64,000 nt of DNA from Mya arenaria (lineage: Eukaryota > Mollusca > Bivalvia > Myida > Myidae), in contig NC_069125.1 of assembly GCF_026914265.1 (NCBI RefSeq), positions 69,332,046 through 69,396,045 of the forward strand, in the 5' to 3' direction. This document shows, one piece after another, positions 36,637 through 50,400 of this stretch (within the stretch, counting starts at the first letter, position 1; each line of letters opens with the position of its first letter). The notes under the pieces are model-generated. The model was not told the origin of the DNA. It saw nothing but the letters and a program-made list of their open reading frames with translations, and did no database searches. A program made the position numbers and the translations under genes.

Positions 36637-39600
36637 TTACGGGACGACGTCGTATCCCCCTCGCCGGGAGGACTTCCATGATACCAGGATCAGCACGGTT
36701 GCAACAAGACACGTGATGTCGGACAATACTGCAAGGTAATACCCGGAACTGAAGTGGCCACCACTGTTGGGAAACTTCATCTCTCCTCCATATATTGCCA
36801 CTGCTATAACGAAAAAGAGCCCTGCAAAGGAAACAATATGTTACATTTGTTTGGTACTCTCAATACAGTGCTAGTATTTAGTTCGGAAAGTTTCCAAATT
36901 AGTCATGAAGATCTACGCATTTGTTAAGGGAATATCCATTTGATTGCAAAATGTGTGTAGCTGTTGTTTACGTGTTTATTTTAAGCATTAATTCTATAAG
37001 TATAAATATTAAAGAGGTATTTTTATCACGAAACATGCAAACATTCGCATGGTTGCGTTTATGTTTTATATCTTTTTCTAAAAATGTTCTGACAATGCCA
37101 TCAGCAGTGGAAGTAAGCATAGTACATCGATTCAAATGTACGGACGAGACCATTTCGATATTCTAAATGAAATACGCGGTGCTTTTGATCCAAGAATGAG
37201 ATAAAATACAACTGAAATTTTGAAATGTTCTTTTCTACCACTTTAAACCTCTCAGGTAGATTCACACCTGGTAAAATGCCAGAACCGCATGCGATGAATA
37301 TTTCGCTGGCATCGGTAAAGTTTCCAAAAATATTTTGATTTACAAGATGAGAAAAAAACAACACATTTTTATATATGCAATTTAGTAAGTATGTATTTTG
37401 AAATTTTGTTTAAAAGAATGGGCTACAAGTCAGTCGGATTCAGTTGATTTAAACAAAATATATTATTTAAATACGTGGTTATTTTGTTCGAACAAAAATA
37501 GCTACATCTAATTGGTTTGGATGTTGATCTAGTCAGACCTACTCTGTTCACAGGAGTTGTATTGTTATTGTTGATATACATTTTGTTTTGAAACTTTAAA
37601 ACGTTACTAAATGTTTTTTAAGAAATACTTTTGAGTATTTTTTATAGCATTTGTTCGTGACATTCCAAAATTTATTAATATACCACATTTTGCAATAATG
37701 TATTTTATTCTTTTGTTTTTTTTTGTCTTTTTTTCCATGTTATCTAACCACATGTCAGTCAATATTGAAACAGATGCAATATGTGCTTGTTTCTTGCGAA
37801 ACAGGGTGTATCTACTTGATTGTCCGTTAGCTATTTACCTTATACCTCGAAACAGGTTCAAGTTATTTATTTGGTCTCTGGGCTTTTTTGGCAAGGGCAG
37901 CTTTGGACGTGGGATTTGATATTTTCCCGGTTTCGCATTTATTTATTCATAAGAAATATTTTTCGAGCTTATATAAGTCAAAATATGATTCAAGCAAAGT
38001 TTCATCATATATTTACGAGCTGAGTATCACTTTAACACTAAACTGTTCTAAATCAGTATCATTAACTGATTCACATTGCAAAAGAACAAACAATAGCCAA
38101 AACACAACATGTAGCGTTACAATATTAAACTTCCATGTGCATTTGGCTAAATAATATATAAGTATAAGGGAATTTTTATACCAAAAAGACGATAAATACA
38201 TAATTAAACTTAATTGCATATTCAGAAAGAAATGAAGCTAATACATCATCGCATTTCCAAAAACACGTTTGTACTGCACATACGAATGGATTTCTTATCG
38301 TGTATTTATTTCAATTTTGTATAATGAAAACAATTTTTAATTCTTAACAACAGAGACAATTGCACTTTCTCCAATATGCTTCCCTCTTCAAGAAATGAAC
38401 CCAAGCCTAAATCAGTACTTTATTCTAGTCAATTTAGTAGTTAAGTATCTCTTAACAAGAACAACGGATGTGTGCCGTTGAAACAAAGACTGTCACATGC
38501 ATTTGACACTTATTTACATTTTCGTTCATGTGATGTTGACTTTTATAGTCGCGATTTTACCACAATACATGTACATACTTTAAAATACTGTGTGAAAATC
38601 TCCAGTTTTGATGATTAAAATATCGTTTTATTATATACGGTTCAATAATGAAACTTTTAGATTATTATCTACGTTGTCAGCCAATGTTATACCCTAGATT
38701 ATAGCCTTCAGTTCCAACTAATGAAATCGCATATCAGCCTTCAATTAAAACCACGCATAATCGTTAAGACTTTGAGAGACATGACGGCCTTATTTGGTTC
38801 CCAACCTGCTGACAACAGGTAACAATGTAAGCTATTTAGAACATACATGTACTAGTTAAAATCTTAATGACTAAGAAAGGCTAAGTTAGGTAAGGGTGAG
38901 AGTGGTTTAGTGGTATAGGTGTCTCCTCTCACCGAAGAGGTTTTGGGTTCGATCCTCACCAGGGGTACTTTCTCATGCCCTTTCGGCCACAGCACGGGTT
39001 TCTGCCCAGGTAACGGACTGAAGAGTGATCTTATAAGCTATCGGCTTTCGTCACAATCGAGCATAAATACATTAGTATAAACCAAGAAGGGCTCGCCCAT
39101 TTCTATCGTACCATCCTTCTGAATCATTGAATATTTGACTGATATAATTATTACATAACAAATGAATTGTCATAAGAGTTATGATTACACAATATGGTAT
39201 TTGTCTAGAAAATTGTAATGATAATGAATCTATTTAATTTCATATTCAGTGTTTGGAAGAGACTGTTCCCGTCACATCAATCAATGACGTATTTAATACC
39301 ACCGCATGCGGGTCATAATCATACGTTATTCATCTCATGGTTTACTTCAAAGTTATGAAAGTCTCATTTTCTTTCAATGTTTGACCTTTTTATAGGTCGA
39401 ATTGAAATACGTTTGTATACGGTATACCCGAAGTTCAAAAATGGTTTGAAGAACATTTAGACGTGAACGCTGTTACGGTGTGGGTTACAAGGTGAAAGCC
39501 AACATGTACGGCCAAATCCAGTTAGTCACTAAGAACATTGAGACGTGTACGCTATCACGGTGTGGGTTACACGGTGAAAGCCAACATGTACGGCCAAATC

Positions 39601-42175
39601 CAGTAAGTCACTAAGAACATTGAGACGTGAACGCTATCACGGTGTGGGTTACATGGTGAAAGCCAACATGTACGGCCAAATCCAGTTAGTCACTAAGAAC
39701 ATTGAGACGTGTACGCTATCACGGTGTGGGTTACATGGTGAAAGCCAACATGTATGGCCAAATCCAGTTAGTCACTAAGAACATTGAGACGTGTACGCTA
39801 TCACGGTGTGGGTTACACGGTGAAAGCCAACATGTACGGCCAAATCCAGTTAGTCACTAAGAACATTGAGACGTGTACGCTATCACGGTGTGGGTTACAT
39901 GGTGAAAGCCAACATGTACGGCCAAATCCAGTAAGTCACTAAGATTATTGAGACGTGTACGCTATCACGGTGTGGGTTACATGGTGAAAGCCAACATGTA
40001 CGGCCAAATCCAGTAAGTCACTAAGAACATTGAGACGTGTACGCTATCACGTTGTGGGTTACATGGTGAAAGCCAACATGTACGGCCAAATCCAGTTAGT
40101 CACTAAGAACATTGAGACGTGTACGCTATCACGGTGTGGGTTACACGGTGAAAGCCAACATATACGGCCAAATCCAGTGAGTCACTAAGAACATTGAGAC
40201 GTGTACGCTATCACGGTGTGGGTTACACGGTAACAGCCAACATGTACGGCCAAATCCAGTAAGTCACTAAGAACATTGAGACGTGTACGCTATCACGGTG
40301 TGGGTTACATGGTGAAAGCCAACATGTACGGCCAAATCCAGTTAGTCACTAAGAACATTGAGACGAGTACGCTATCACGGTGTGGGTTACATGGTGAAAG
40401 CCAACATGTACGGCCAAATCCAGTTAGTCGCTAAGAACATTGAGACGTGTACGCTATCACGGTGTGGGTTACACGGTAAAAGCCAACATGTACGGCCAAA
40501 TTTAGTTAGTCACCAAGATTATTGAGACGTGTACGCTATCACGGTGTGGGTTACACGGTAAAAGCCAACGTGTACTGCCAAATCCAGTTAGTCACCAAGA
40601 TTATTGAGACGTGTACGCTATCACGGTGTGGGTTACACGGTAAAAGCCAACATGTACGGCCAAATCCAGTTAGTCACTAAAAACATTGAGACGTGTACGC
40701 TATCACGGTGTGGGTTACACGGTAAAAGCCAACATGTACGGCCAAATCCAGTTAGTCACCAAGATTATTGAGACGTGTACGCTATCAAGGTGTGGGTTAC
40801 ACGGTAAAAGCCAACGTGTACGGCCAAATCCAGTTAGTCACCAAGATTATTGAGACGTGTACGCTATCACGGTGTGGGTTACACGGTAAAAGCCAACGTG
40901 TACGGCCAAATCCAGTTAGTCACCAAGATTATTGAGACGTGTACGCTATCACGGTGTGGGTTACACGGTAAAAGCCAACGTGTACGGCCAAATCAAGTTA
41001 GTCACCAAGATTATTGAGACGTGTACGCTATCACGGTGTGGGTTACATGGTAAAGGCGAACATGTACGGCCAAATCCAGTTAGTCACCAAGATTATTGAG
41101 ACGTGTACGCTATCACGGTGTTGGTTACATGGTAAAAGCCAACATGTACGGCCAAATCCAGTTAGTCACCAAGATTATTGAGACGTGTACGCTATCACGG
41201 TGTGGGTTACATGGTAAAAGCCAACATGTACGGCCAAATCCAGTTAGTCACCAAGATTATTGAGACGTGTACGCTATCACGGTGTGGGTTACATGGTAAA
41301 AGCCAACATGTACGGCCAAATCCAGTTAATCTTGTAATTGGGTTTGTTGATATATGTGGCTTTCATGCCGCACACTATGCGTTGATACATTTTCCTTTGA
41401 TGTAATGCATCAGTATATGTTGATGTTAATGATCGAAACAGAAAGAGCATACGATTTGTGCACGGATATACAAATATTAACCTTTTTTATTAACCGCTAC
41501 GAGGCCACATATTCCCCAGTTAAAAAGCGCCAAAATATCGCTCATATGATTCTGCTTGTTTTGATCATTACATTCAAATGAGTTTTAAACGATAATGCAT
41601 TAAGATCATTTTGGCAACAACCTATATTATGCGCCTCTAAAAAGGCGTGCATATGCTTATAAAGAAAGTGGAAATAATACAAAAAGGAAAACACGTACAC
41701 GCGGCAGCAGACGAAGCCGCTCCGACGGCTGGATAGAGCACCTGTTCAGCTCGTAGGTGTAGCGTTGTCATGACGAGGGACACCATGGTGGCCACAATAC
41801 CCAGCACTACAAACGCTCGTACAGCTTTCAACCAGCCTGAGGTCGCTGCAAGGTTGATAACACATAGGATTTAGGTAAATTATAACTGGTAAATGTATGG
41901 TTTGTAACGGTATCGATTACTGTTACATACATGCTAATGAATTTCAATTACAAAACCATTAAAAGAAATAATTATTAAATATTCTTTCTACCGATTTGAG
42001 TGCAATCTAGCTTTCCCGATTGTTTAAAGCAGATTTTCCACAGGCCCATCCAGACTTTAGAGGATCCAACTTGTTTGGTAGTCACCCAGTAGGGTATGGA
42101 GCAGCTAACAATGCTTATCACCAGCGCCACGCTCAGCATGCCCAGAGCGATTATCACCAAGGTCTTCCATGCCAT
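36637..42175 (-). CDS. Claudin/PMP22-family four-TM protein
   Basis: Three exons on the - strand, 42175-41992, 41845-41699 and 36821-36637, join in phase (1,1) into 171 residues. There are four hydrophobic segments: about 5-27 (TLVIIALGMLSVALVISIVS), about 70-88 (VRAFVVLGIVATMVSLVMT), about 100-122 (spanning the exon 2/3 junction, WLFFVIAVAIY) and about 137-158 (YYLAVLSDITCLVATVLILV). The first extracellular loop has the claudin signature W30, GLW (44-46), C49 and C58, and R71 at the start of TM2 matches the conserved claudin arginine. The short basic tail ends GYDVVP, near but not equal to the usual C-terminal PDZ ligand. Family members form or regulate septate/tight-junction contacts; whether this one is a junction claudin or a related PMP22-like protein is not decidable here. 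Intron 2 is 4.9 kb and hosts a SINE and an 82-bp array. Confidence 0.88.
38894..39083 (+). mobile_element. tRNA-derived SINE in the claudin-like intron
   Basis: A tRNA-like head carries a Pol III A box (TGGTTTAGTGG, about 38912) and B box (GGTTCGATCCT, about 38946). The 7-base ends that would form an acceptor stem do not pair, so it is not a working tRNA gene. A non-tRNA body follows (CTTTCGGCCACAGCACGGG, TTTCTGCCCAGGTAACGGAC) and an AT-rich tail. The element is antisense to its host gene. The family name is not assigned; target duplications were not clear. Confidence 0.7.
39451..41330 (+). repeat. 82-bp tandem array, about 23 copies, in the claudin-like intron
   Basis: The period is 82 bp, with landmarks GAGACGTGTACGCTATCACG, GGTGTGGGTTACA and CATGTACGGCCAAATCCAG. 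Copies are more than 90% alike. Left-hand copies mostly carry GGTGAAAGCC and CACTAAGAACATTG. Right-hand copies from about 40470 mostly carry GGTAAAAGCC and CACCAAGATTATTG. The last unit breaks off in CAGTTAATC. Confidence 0.97.
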
Positions 42176-42261
42176 AACTGACTACGTACAGATATCTACA
42201 AACATTTAAAATGACTACAAAAATATGTTTTATTAATAATATCGTGACAACTACACGGACG

Positions 42262-42581
42262 AGCACAGCAAGGCTCACGGATCAGAGCGCAACAAGGCTC
42301 ACGGATCAGAGCGCAACAAGGCTCACGGATCAGAGCGCAACAATGCTCACGGATCAGAGCGCAGCAAGGCTCACGGATCAGAGCGCAGCAAGGCTCACGG
42401 ATCAGAGCGCAACAAGGCTCACGGATCAGAGCGCAACAAGGCTCACAGATCAGAGCGCAACAAGACTCACGGATCAGAGCGCAGCAAGGCTCACGGATCA
42501 GAGCGCAACAAGGCTCACGGATCAGAGCGCAACAAGGCTCACGGATCAGAGCGCAACAAGGCTCACGGATCAGAGCGCAAC
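42262..42581 (+). repeat. 24-bp tandem array, about 13 copies, just upstream of the claudin-like start codon
   Basis: The unit is 24 bp, with core AGGCTCACGGATCAGAGCGC and a CAACA/CAGCA variant. It lies about 90 bases 5' of the claudin-like ATG, in what would be its promoter or 5' UTR. Because the unit is a multiple of three and stop-free, both strands are open (SATRLTDQ one way, CCALIREP the other). Equal openness of both strands argues against coding. Confidence 0.93.
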
Positions 42582-44473
42582 ATATGCCCAAGATTCAATA
42601 TCTTGTAACAAATGGTATCGTTAGTAATGTGTTTATATCAACTGTAAAACGAATCGTTTGATCATCATTCTTGGCGAAGAAACTCAAGACATATAACTTA
42701 AAATTACGTTCGTTTTAAGATACAACTAGAAGTTTCAATCAAAAACAATTACATGTATGCAGTAAACATATCTTCGTTAAGTCATCGTTAAATATATTTT
42801 CACGAAATATATGTACATACTTATTTTCTTACTCACAATAGAAAATGTTAAATTCCAAAGATGGTTGAGTTTTATAATAAAACAGCAAACACTGAATACT
42901 CCTTACTTTATATTGTCAAAGTGTTTGCGGACATTATAAGATGTATTATGCTGACTCAATGACCACTTCAGTATGAATCGTGTGTACGTGTTAGTTCGTT
43001 TCATGTGATTCACTGACCTTGTGCTTTAATTGGACTATTTTTTTAAACTATTTTGAGCATTTGCTAAGACAATAGAGGTTATTTATCATTAACGAGTGGC
43101 TCATGGAGCTCTTTTCTCTTTGTGTGTATCACGTCTTCATCATGATGTGCATTGAAGTCGCCTCTCCTGTCATGAAACGTTGGGACAAAAACGGGTGAAC
43201 TCCTCGACCGGTTTTGATCCTCTTCTACTCCTCGTAGCACCTGGATGGTCAGGTTTTTTCCCAAGATAACTCTGCACTAGCGGTCCCAGCGCATCCGGCG
43301 CCGCCCCCCTAAAATCGTTTACTTTTTATTTCACTATAGGAGAAAAAAAGAATTTAAACACGCCCCAAAATGCACCATTTTCGACTAGCAATTGATAAAG
43401 TGTTCGTGTGGGACGACCCCCAAACACCCATGCCGACACTTTAAACCAAATAAATTTCGGTTTTGAGGGAGGGTCGCAAGCCAAAAGGTTGCGCCCCTAA
43501 GTTACGCCCCTCTTACATCGAATCCTAGACTCTTGTCCCTGCTCTGCACTGGTTCCATCAGGTAGACTCAGGAGCCCTCGGACCATTCTGCATTACTCCA
43601 CCAAGGGATATGTACACTGCTTGTTCATACTTTGTCGGCAGTTGGCTTGCCATGCTAGTAAATTACATTGGCGATCTCTGGTTGACCGAGGATTTTAGCG
43701 ATTGGTCGTAACGCTCCGTTTCTGAAATCTGGGTAGGCATTGCCATTGCTCATGTGTACCAATCTAATAAATCAGGCTCTCACTGTCTTAATAGGCGCTT
43801 TCAAAAGGTATCCAGTTCATTGGGACAGCAACATAATTATACAGCCAACTGCAAAGTTTCCTGGTCTTTCTTATTTCTCATGAAGCTTTGTTCCAATATT
43901 ACCCACGTTTTAGTGGGCTTACACAAATGTGATTAACTTTTGCTCTAGTGCACGTGCTGCGGGTTAGAAATAGTTTGAAAAACTACGGGGCATTTTCCAA
44001 ACAGCCATGTTGTCGCAGAAAAAAGGTCTCTGATTCTATACCATGGCCCTCCTCTTTCTTTACCGCTCAAATGTAGACAATGAAAGCAGTGGTGTTCTTG
44101 ACGTTTGATCCAGTTGTGCTTAGCCTTACTGTTTCACCTGAAACGGTTTCAAGCAGTCTCGAGACTGATTTCAGACTAAAATGATATTCTAAAATGGCAC
44201 AACTGAAAATATTCATTTCATCTCATCTTGCCTTCAAGCTGAGGTTTGATAATGATCTTGCTAACTTTATGAACTTTTTACATTTATTTTTGAAAAAACT
44301 AAGGCGACTATAAAGTAATGGCTAGATTTTCATCTCCGCCCATCCCCTCTTTTTCCCCAACCCCATTTTATTGACTCAAATAAAAATGTAGAACTAGGTT
44401 CTGTATTTGCGTATCGGTCCGGTACTCTTCTGGAACGGAGTTTATTCATACCTACTAGTCGATGTCATACATT
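42582..44473. other. Intergenic interval, with a possible degraded dispersed element
   Basis: Positions about 43290-43510 are locally C/G-skewed (GCGCCGCCCCCCT, GGGACGACCCCCAAACACCC, GGTTGCGCCCCTAAG) and look like a piece of a dispersed repeat. GC content at 43080-44160 is higher than around it. Short frames here did not match a family I know. Confidence 0.3.
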
Positions 44474-47400
44474 CATACGTAAAGAAAAAGAATAAGAGCG
44501 AACATAAAGACAAATAAAAGCGAACATGAAGATAAACAAGAGAGAACATGAAGAAGAATAAGAGCGAACATGAAGATAAATAAGAGAGAACATGACGATA
44601 AATAAGAGCGAACATGAAGATGAATAAGAGCGAACATGAAGATAAATAAAAGAAAACATGAAGATAAATGGAGCGAATATGAAAATAAATAAGAGAGAAC
44701 ATGACGAAGAATAAGAGCGAACATGAAGATGAATAAGAGCGAACATGAAGATGAATAAGATCGAACATGAAGAAGAATAAGAGCGAACAAGAAGATGAAT
44801 AAGAGCGAACATGAAGATGAATAAGAGCGAACATGAAGATGAATAAGAGCGAACATGAAGATGAATAAGAGCGAACAAGAAGATGAATAAGAGCGAACAT
44901 GAAGAAAATAATGAGCGAACATGAAGATGAATAAGAGCGAACATGAAAATGAATAAGAGCGAACATAAAGAAAAAAACGAGCGAATATTAATATGAATAA
45001 GAGCGAACATGAATATGAATAAGAGCGAACATAAAGAAGAAAAAGTGCGAACATATAGAAGAATAAGAGCGAACATGAAGATGAATAAGAGCGAACATGA
45101 AGATGAATAAGAGCGAACATGAAGATGAATAAGAGCGAACATGAAGATGAATAAGAGCGAACATGAAGAAGAATAAGAGCGAACATGAAGATGAATAAGA
45201 GCGAACATGAAGAAGAATAAGAGCGAACATGAAGAAGAATAAGAGCGAACATGAAGATGAATAAGAGAGAACATGACGAAGAATAAGAGCGAACATGAAG
45301 ATGAATAAGAGAGAACATGAAGAAGAATAAGAGCGAACATGAAGAAGAATAAGAGCGGACATGAAGATGAATAAGAGAGAACATGAAGAAGAATAAGAGC
45401 GAACATGAAGATGAATAAGAGAGAACAGGACGAAGAATAAGAGCGAACATGAAGATAAATAAGAGAGAACATGAAGAAGAATAAGAGCGAACATGAAGAT
45501 GAATAAGAGCGAACATGAAGAAGATTAAGAGCGAACATGAAGATGAATAAGAGCGAACATGAAGATGAATAAGAGAGAACAGGACAAAGAATAAGAGCGA
45601 ACATGAAGATGAATAAAAGCGAACATGAAGATGAATAAGAGTGAACATAAAGATAAATAAAAGAGAACATGAAGATAAATAAAAGCGAACATGAAGATGA
45701 AAAAGAGCGAACAGGACGAAGAATAAGAGCGAACATAAAGATGAATAAGAGCGAACATGAAGATGAATAAGAGTGAACATGAAGATAAATAAAAGAGAAC
45801 ATGAAGATAAATAAGAGCGAACATGAAGATTAATAAGAGCGAACATGAAGATGAAAAAGAGTGAACATGAAGATAAATATGAAGATAAATAAGAGAGAAC
45901 ATGAAGATAAATAAGAGCGAACATGAACATAAATAAGAGTGAACATAAAGATAAATAAGAGAGAACATGAAGATAAATAAGAGCGAATATGAAGATAAAT
46001 AAGAGAGAACATGACGAAGAATAAGAGCGAACATGAAGATAAATAAGAGCGAACATGAACATAAATAAAAGGGAACATGAAGATGAATAAAAGCGAACAT
46101 GAAGATGAATAAGAGAGAACATGACGAAGAATAAGAGCGAACATGAAGATGAATAAGAGCGAACATGAAGATGAATAAGAGAGAACAGGACGAAGAATAA
46201 GAGCGAACATGAAGATAAATAAGAGCGAACATGAAGATGAATAAGAGTGAACATGAAGATAAATATGAAGATAAATAAGAGAGAACATGAAGATAAATAA
46301 GAGCGAATATGAAGATCAATAAGAGAGAACAAGACGAAGAATAAGAGAGAACATGAAGATGAATAAGAGAGAACATGACGAAGAATAAGAGCGAACATGA
46401 AGATGAATAAGAGATAACATGAAGATAAATAAAAGAGAATATGAAGATAAATAAGAGAGAACATGACGAAGAATAAGAGCGAACATGAAGATGAATAAGA
46501 GCGAACATGAACATAAATAAGAGCGAACATGAAGATAAATAAGAGAGAACATAAAGATGAATAAGAGTGAACATGAAGATAAATATGAAGATAAATAAGA
46601 GAGAACATGAAGATAAATAAGAGCGAATATGAAGATGAATAAGAGAGAACATGACGAAGAAAAAGAGCGAACATGAAGATGAATCAGAGCGAACATGAAG
46701 ATAAATAAGAGCGAACATGAACATAAATAAGAGAGAACATGAAGATGAATAAGAGAGAACATGACGGAGAATAAGAGCGAACATGAAGATGAATAAGAGC
46801 GAACATGAAGATGAATAAAAGCGAACATGAATATAAATAAGAGCAAACATGAAGATAAATAAGAGCAATAATGAAGATGAATAAAAGCGAACATGAAGAT
46901 GAATAAGAGAGAACAGGACGATGAATAAGAGCGAATATGAAGATGAATAAGAGCGAACATGAAGATAAATAAAAGAGAACATAAAGATAAATAAGAGCAA
47001 TAATGAAGATGAATAAGAGAGAACATGAAGAAGAATAAGAGAGAACATGACGAAGAATAAGAGCGAACAAGAAGATGAATAAGAGCGAACATGAAGATGA
47101 ATAAAAGCGAACATGAAGATAAATAAGAACAATAATGAAGATGAATAAAAGAGAACATGAAGATAAATAAGAGAGAACATGACGAAGAATAAGAGCGAAC
47201 ATGAAGATGAATAAGAGCGAACATGAACATAAATAAGAGCGAACATGAAAATAAATAAGAGAGAACATGAAGATGAATAAGAGAGAACATGACGAAGAAT
47301 AAGAGCGAACATGAAGATAAATAAGAGCGAACATGACGAAGAATAAGAGCGAACATGAAGATGAATAAGAGCGAACATGAAGATAAATAAGAGCGAACAT

Positions 47401-50400
47401 GAAGATTAATAAGAGAGAACAGGACGAAGAATAAGAGCGAACATGAAGATGAATAAGAGCGAACAAGAAGATGAATAAGAGAGAACACGACGAACAATAA
47501 GAGCGAACATGAAGATGAATTAGAGAGAACAGGACGAAGAATAAGAGCAAACATGAAGATGAATAAGAGCGAACATGAAGATGAATAAGAGCGAACAGGA
47601 CGAAGAATAAGAGCGAACATAAAGATGAATAAGAGCGAACATGAAGATGAATAAGAGTGAACATGAAGATAAATAAAAGAGAACATGAAGATAAATAAGA
47701 GCGAACATGAAGATGAATAAGAGTGAACATGAAGATAAATAAAAGAGAACATGAAGATAAATAAGAGCGAACATGAAGATTAATAAGAGCGAACATGAAG
47801 ATGAATAAGAGTGAACATGAAGATAAATATGAAGATAAATAAGAGAGAACATGAAGATAAATAAGAGCGAATATGAAGATAAATAAGAGAGAACATGACG
47901 AAGAATAAGAGCGAACATGAAGATAAATAAGAGCGAACATGAAAATAAATAAAAGGGAACATGAAGATGAATAAAAGCGAACATGAAGATGAATAAGAGA
48001 GAACATGACGAAGAATAAGAGCGAACATGAAGATGAATAAGAGCGAACATGAAGATGAATAAGAGAGAACAGGACGAAGAATAAGAGCGAACATGAAGAT
48101 AAATAAGAGCGAACATGAAGATGAATAAGAGTGAACATGAAGATAAATATGAAGATAAATAAGAGAGAACATGAAGATAAATAAGAGCGAATATGAAGAT
48201 CAATAAGAGAGAACAAGACGAAGAATAAGAGAGAACATGAAGATGAATAAGAGAGAACATGACGAAGAATAAGAGCGAACATGAAGATGAATAAGAGCGA
48301 ACATAAACATAAATAAGAGCGAACATGAACATAAATAAGAGAGAACATGAAGATGAATAAGAGAGAACATGACGAAGAATAAGAGCGAACATGAAGATGA
48401 ATAAGAGCGAACATGAAGATGAATAAGAGCGAACATGAAGATAAATAAAAGAGAAAATGAATATAAATAAGAGCGAACATGAAGATAAATAAGAGCAATA
48501 ATGAAGATGAATAAAAGCGAACATGAAGATGAATAAGAGAGAACAGGACGATGAATAAGAGCGAACATGAAGATGAATAAGAGCGAACATGAAGATAAAT
48601 AAAAGAGAACATAAAGATAAATAAGAGCAACAATGAAGATGAATAAGAGAGAACATGAAGAAGAATAAGAGAGAACATGACGAAGAATAAGAGCGAACAT
48701 GAAGATGAATCAGAGCGAACATGAAGATGAATAAAAGCGAACATGAAGATAAATAAGAACAATAATGAAGATGAATAAAAGCGAACATGAAGATGAATAA
48801 GAGAGAACAGGACGATGAATAAGAGCGAACATGAAGATGAATAAGAGCGAACATGAAGATAATTAAAAGAGAACATGAAGATAAATAAGAGAGAACATGA
48901 CGAAGAATAAGAGCGAACATGAAGATGAATAAGAGCGAACATGAACATAAATAAGAGCGAACATGAAAATAAATAAGAGAGAACATGAAGATGAATAAGA
49001 GAGAACATGACGAAGAATAAGAGCGAACATGAAGATAAATAAGAGCGAAAATGACGAAGAATAAGAGCGAACATGAAGATGAATAAGAGCGAATATGAAG
49101 ATAAATAAGAGCGAACATGAAGATTAATAAGAGAGAACAGGACGAAGAATAAGAGCGAACATGAAGATGAATAAGAGCGAACAAGAAGATGAATAAGAGA
49201 GAATTGGACGAACAATAAGAGCGAACATGAAGATGAATTAGAGAGAACAGGACGAAGAATAAGAGCGAACATGAAGTTGAATAAGAGCGAACATGAAGAT
49301 AAATAAGAGCAAACATGAAGATTAACACGAGAGAACATGACGAAGAATAAGAGCGAACATGAAGATGAATTAGAGCGAACATGCAGATAAATAAGAGCGA
49401 ACATGAAGATGAATAAGAGAGAACATGACGAAGAATAAGAGCGAACATGAAGATGAATAATAAGAGAGAACATGAAGATAAATAAGAGCGAACATGAAGA
49501 TGAATAAGAGCGAACATGAAGATGAATAAGAGCGAACATGAAGATGAATAAAAGCGAACATGAAGAAGAATAAGAGCGAACATGAAGATGAATAAAAGCG
49601 AACATGAAGAAGAATAAGAGCGAACATGAAGATGAATAAAAGCGAACATGAAGATGAATAAGAGCGAACAAGAAGATGAATAAGAGCGAACATGAAGAAA
49701 AAATGAGCGAACATGAATATGAATCAGAGCGAACATGAAGAAAAAACGAGCGAACATTAATATGAATAAGAGCGAACATGAATATGAATAAGAGCGAACA
49801 TAAAGAAGAATAAGTGCTAACAGATAGGAGAATAAGAGCGAACATGAAGAAGAATAAGAGCGAATATAAAGAAGAAAAAGAGCAGACATGAAAATGAATA
49901 AGAGCGAACATGAAGATGAATAAGAGCGAACATGAAAAAGAATAAGAGAAAACATGAAACTGAATAAGAGCGAACATGAAGATGAATAAAAGCATACATG
50001 AAGAAGAATAAGAGCGAACATGAAGAAGAATAAGACCAAACATGAAAGTGAATAAGAGCGAACATGAAGATGAATAAAAGCAAACATGAAAATGAATAAG
50101 AGCGAACATGAAGATGAAATAAGAGCAAACATGAAGAAGAATAAGAACGGACATGAAGAAGAATAAGAGCAAACATGAAAATGAATAAGAGCAAACATGA
50201 AGATGAATAAGAGCAAGCATGAAGTAGAATAAGAGCGAACATGAAGATGAAATAAGAGCAAACATGAAGAAGAATAAGAACGAACATGAAGAAAAATAAG
50301 AGCAAACATGAAGATGAATAAGAGCAAGCATGAAGTAGAATAAGTGCGAACATGAATATGAAATAAGAGCAAACATGAAGAAGAATAAGAACGAACATGA

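Noticed and set aside
38894-38967. Functional tRNA gene
   Set aside because: A and B boxes are good, but the acceptor-stem ends do not pair and a SINE body and tail follow.
42196-42624. Open frames of about 130 codons on both strands
   Set aside because: A stop-free 24-bp unit keeps both strands open by arithmetic; no other coding evidence.
43079-43264. 61-codon - strand frame with a polar, transposon-like peptide
   Set aside because: Too short and without a recognisable family; kept only as part of a possible degraded element.
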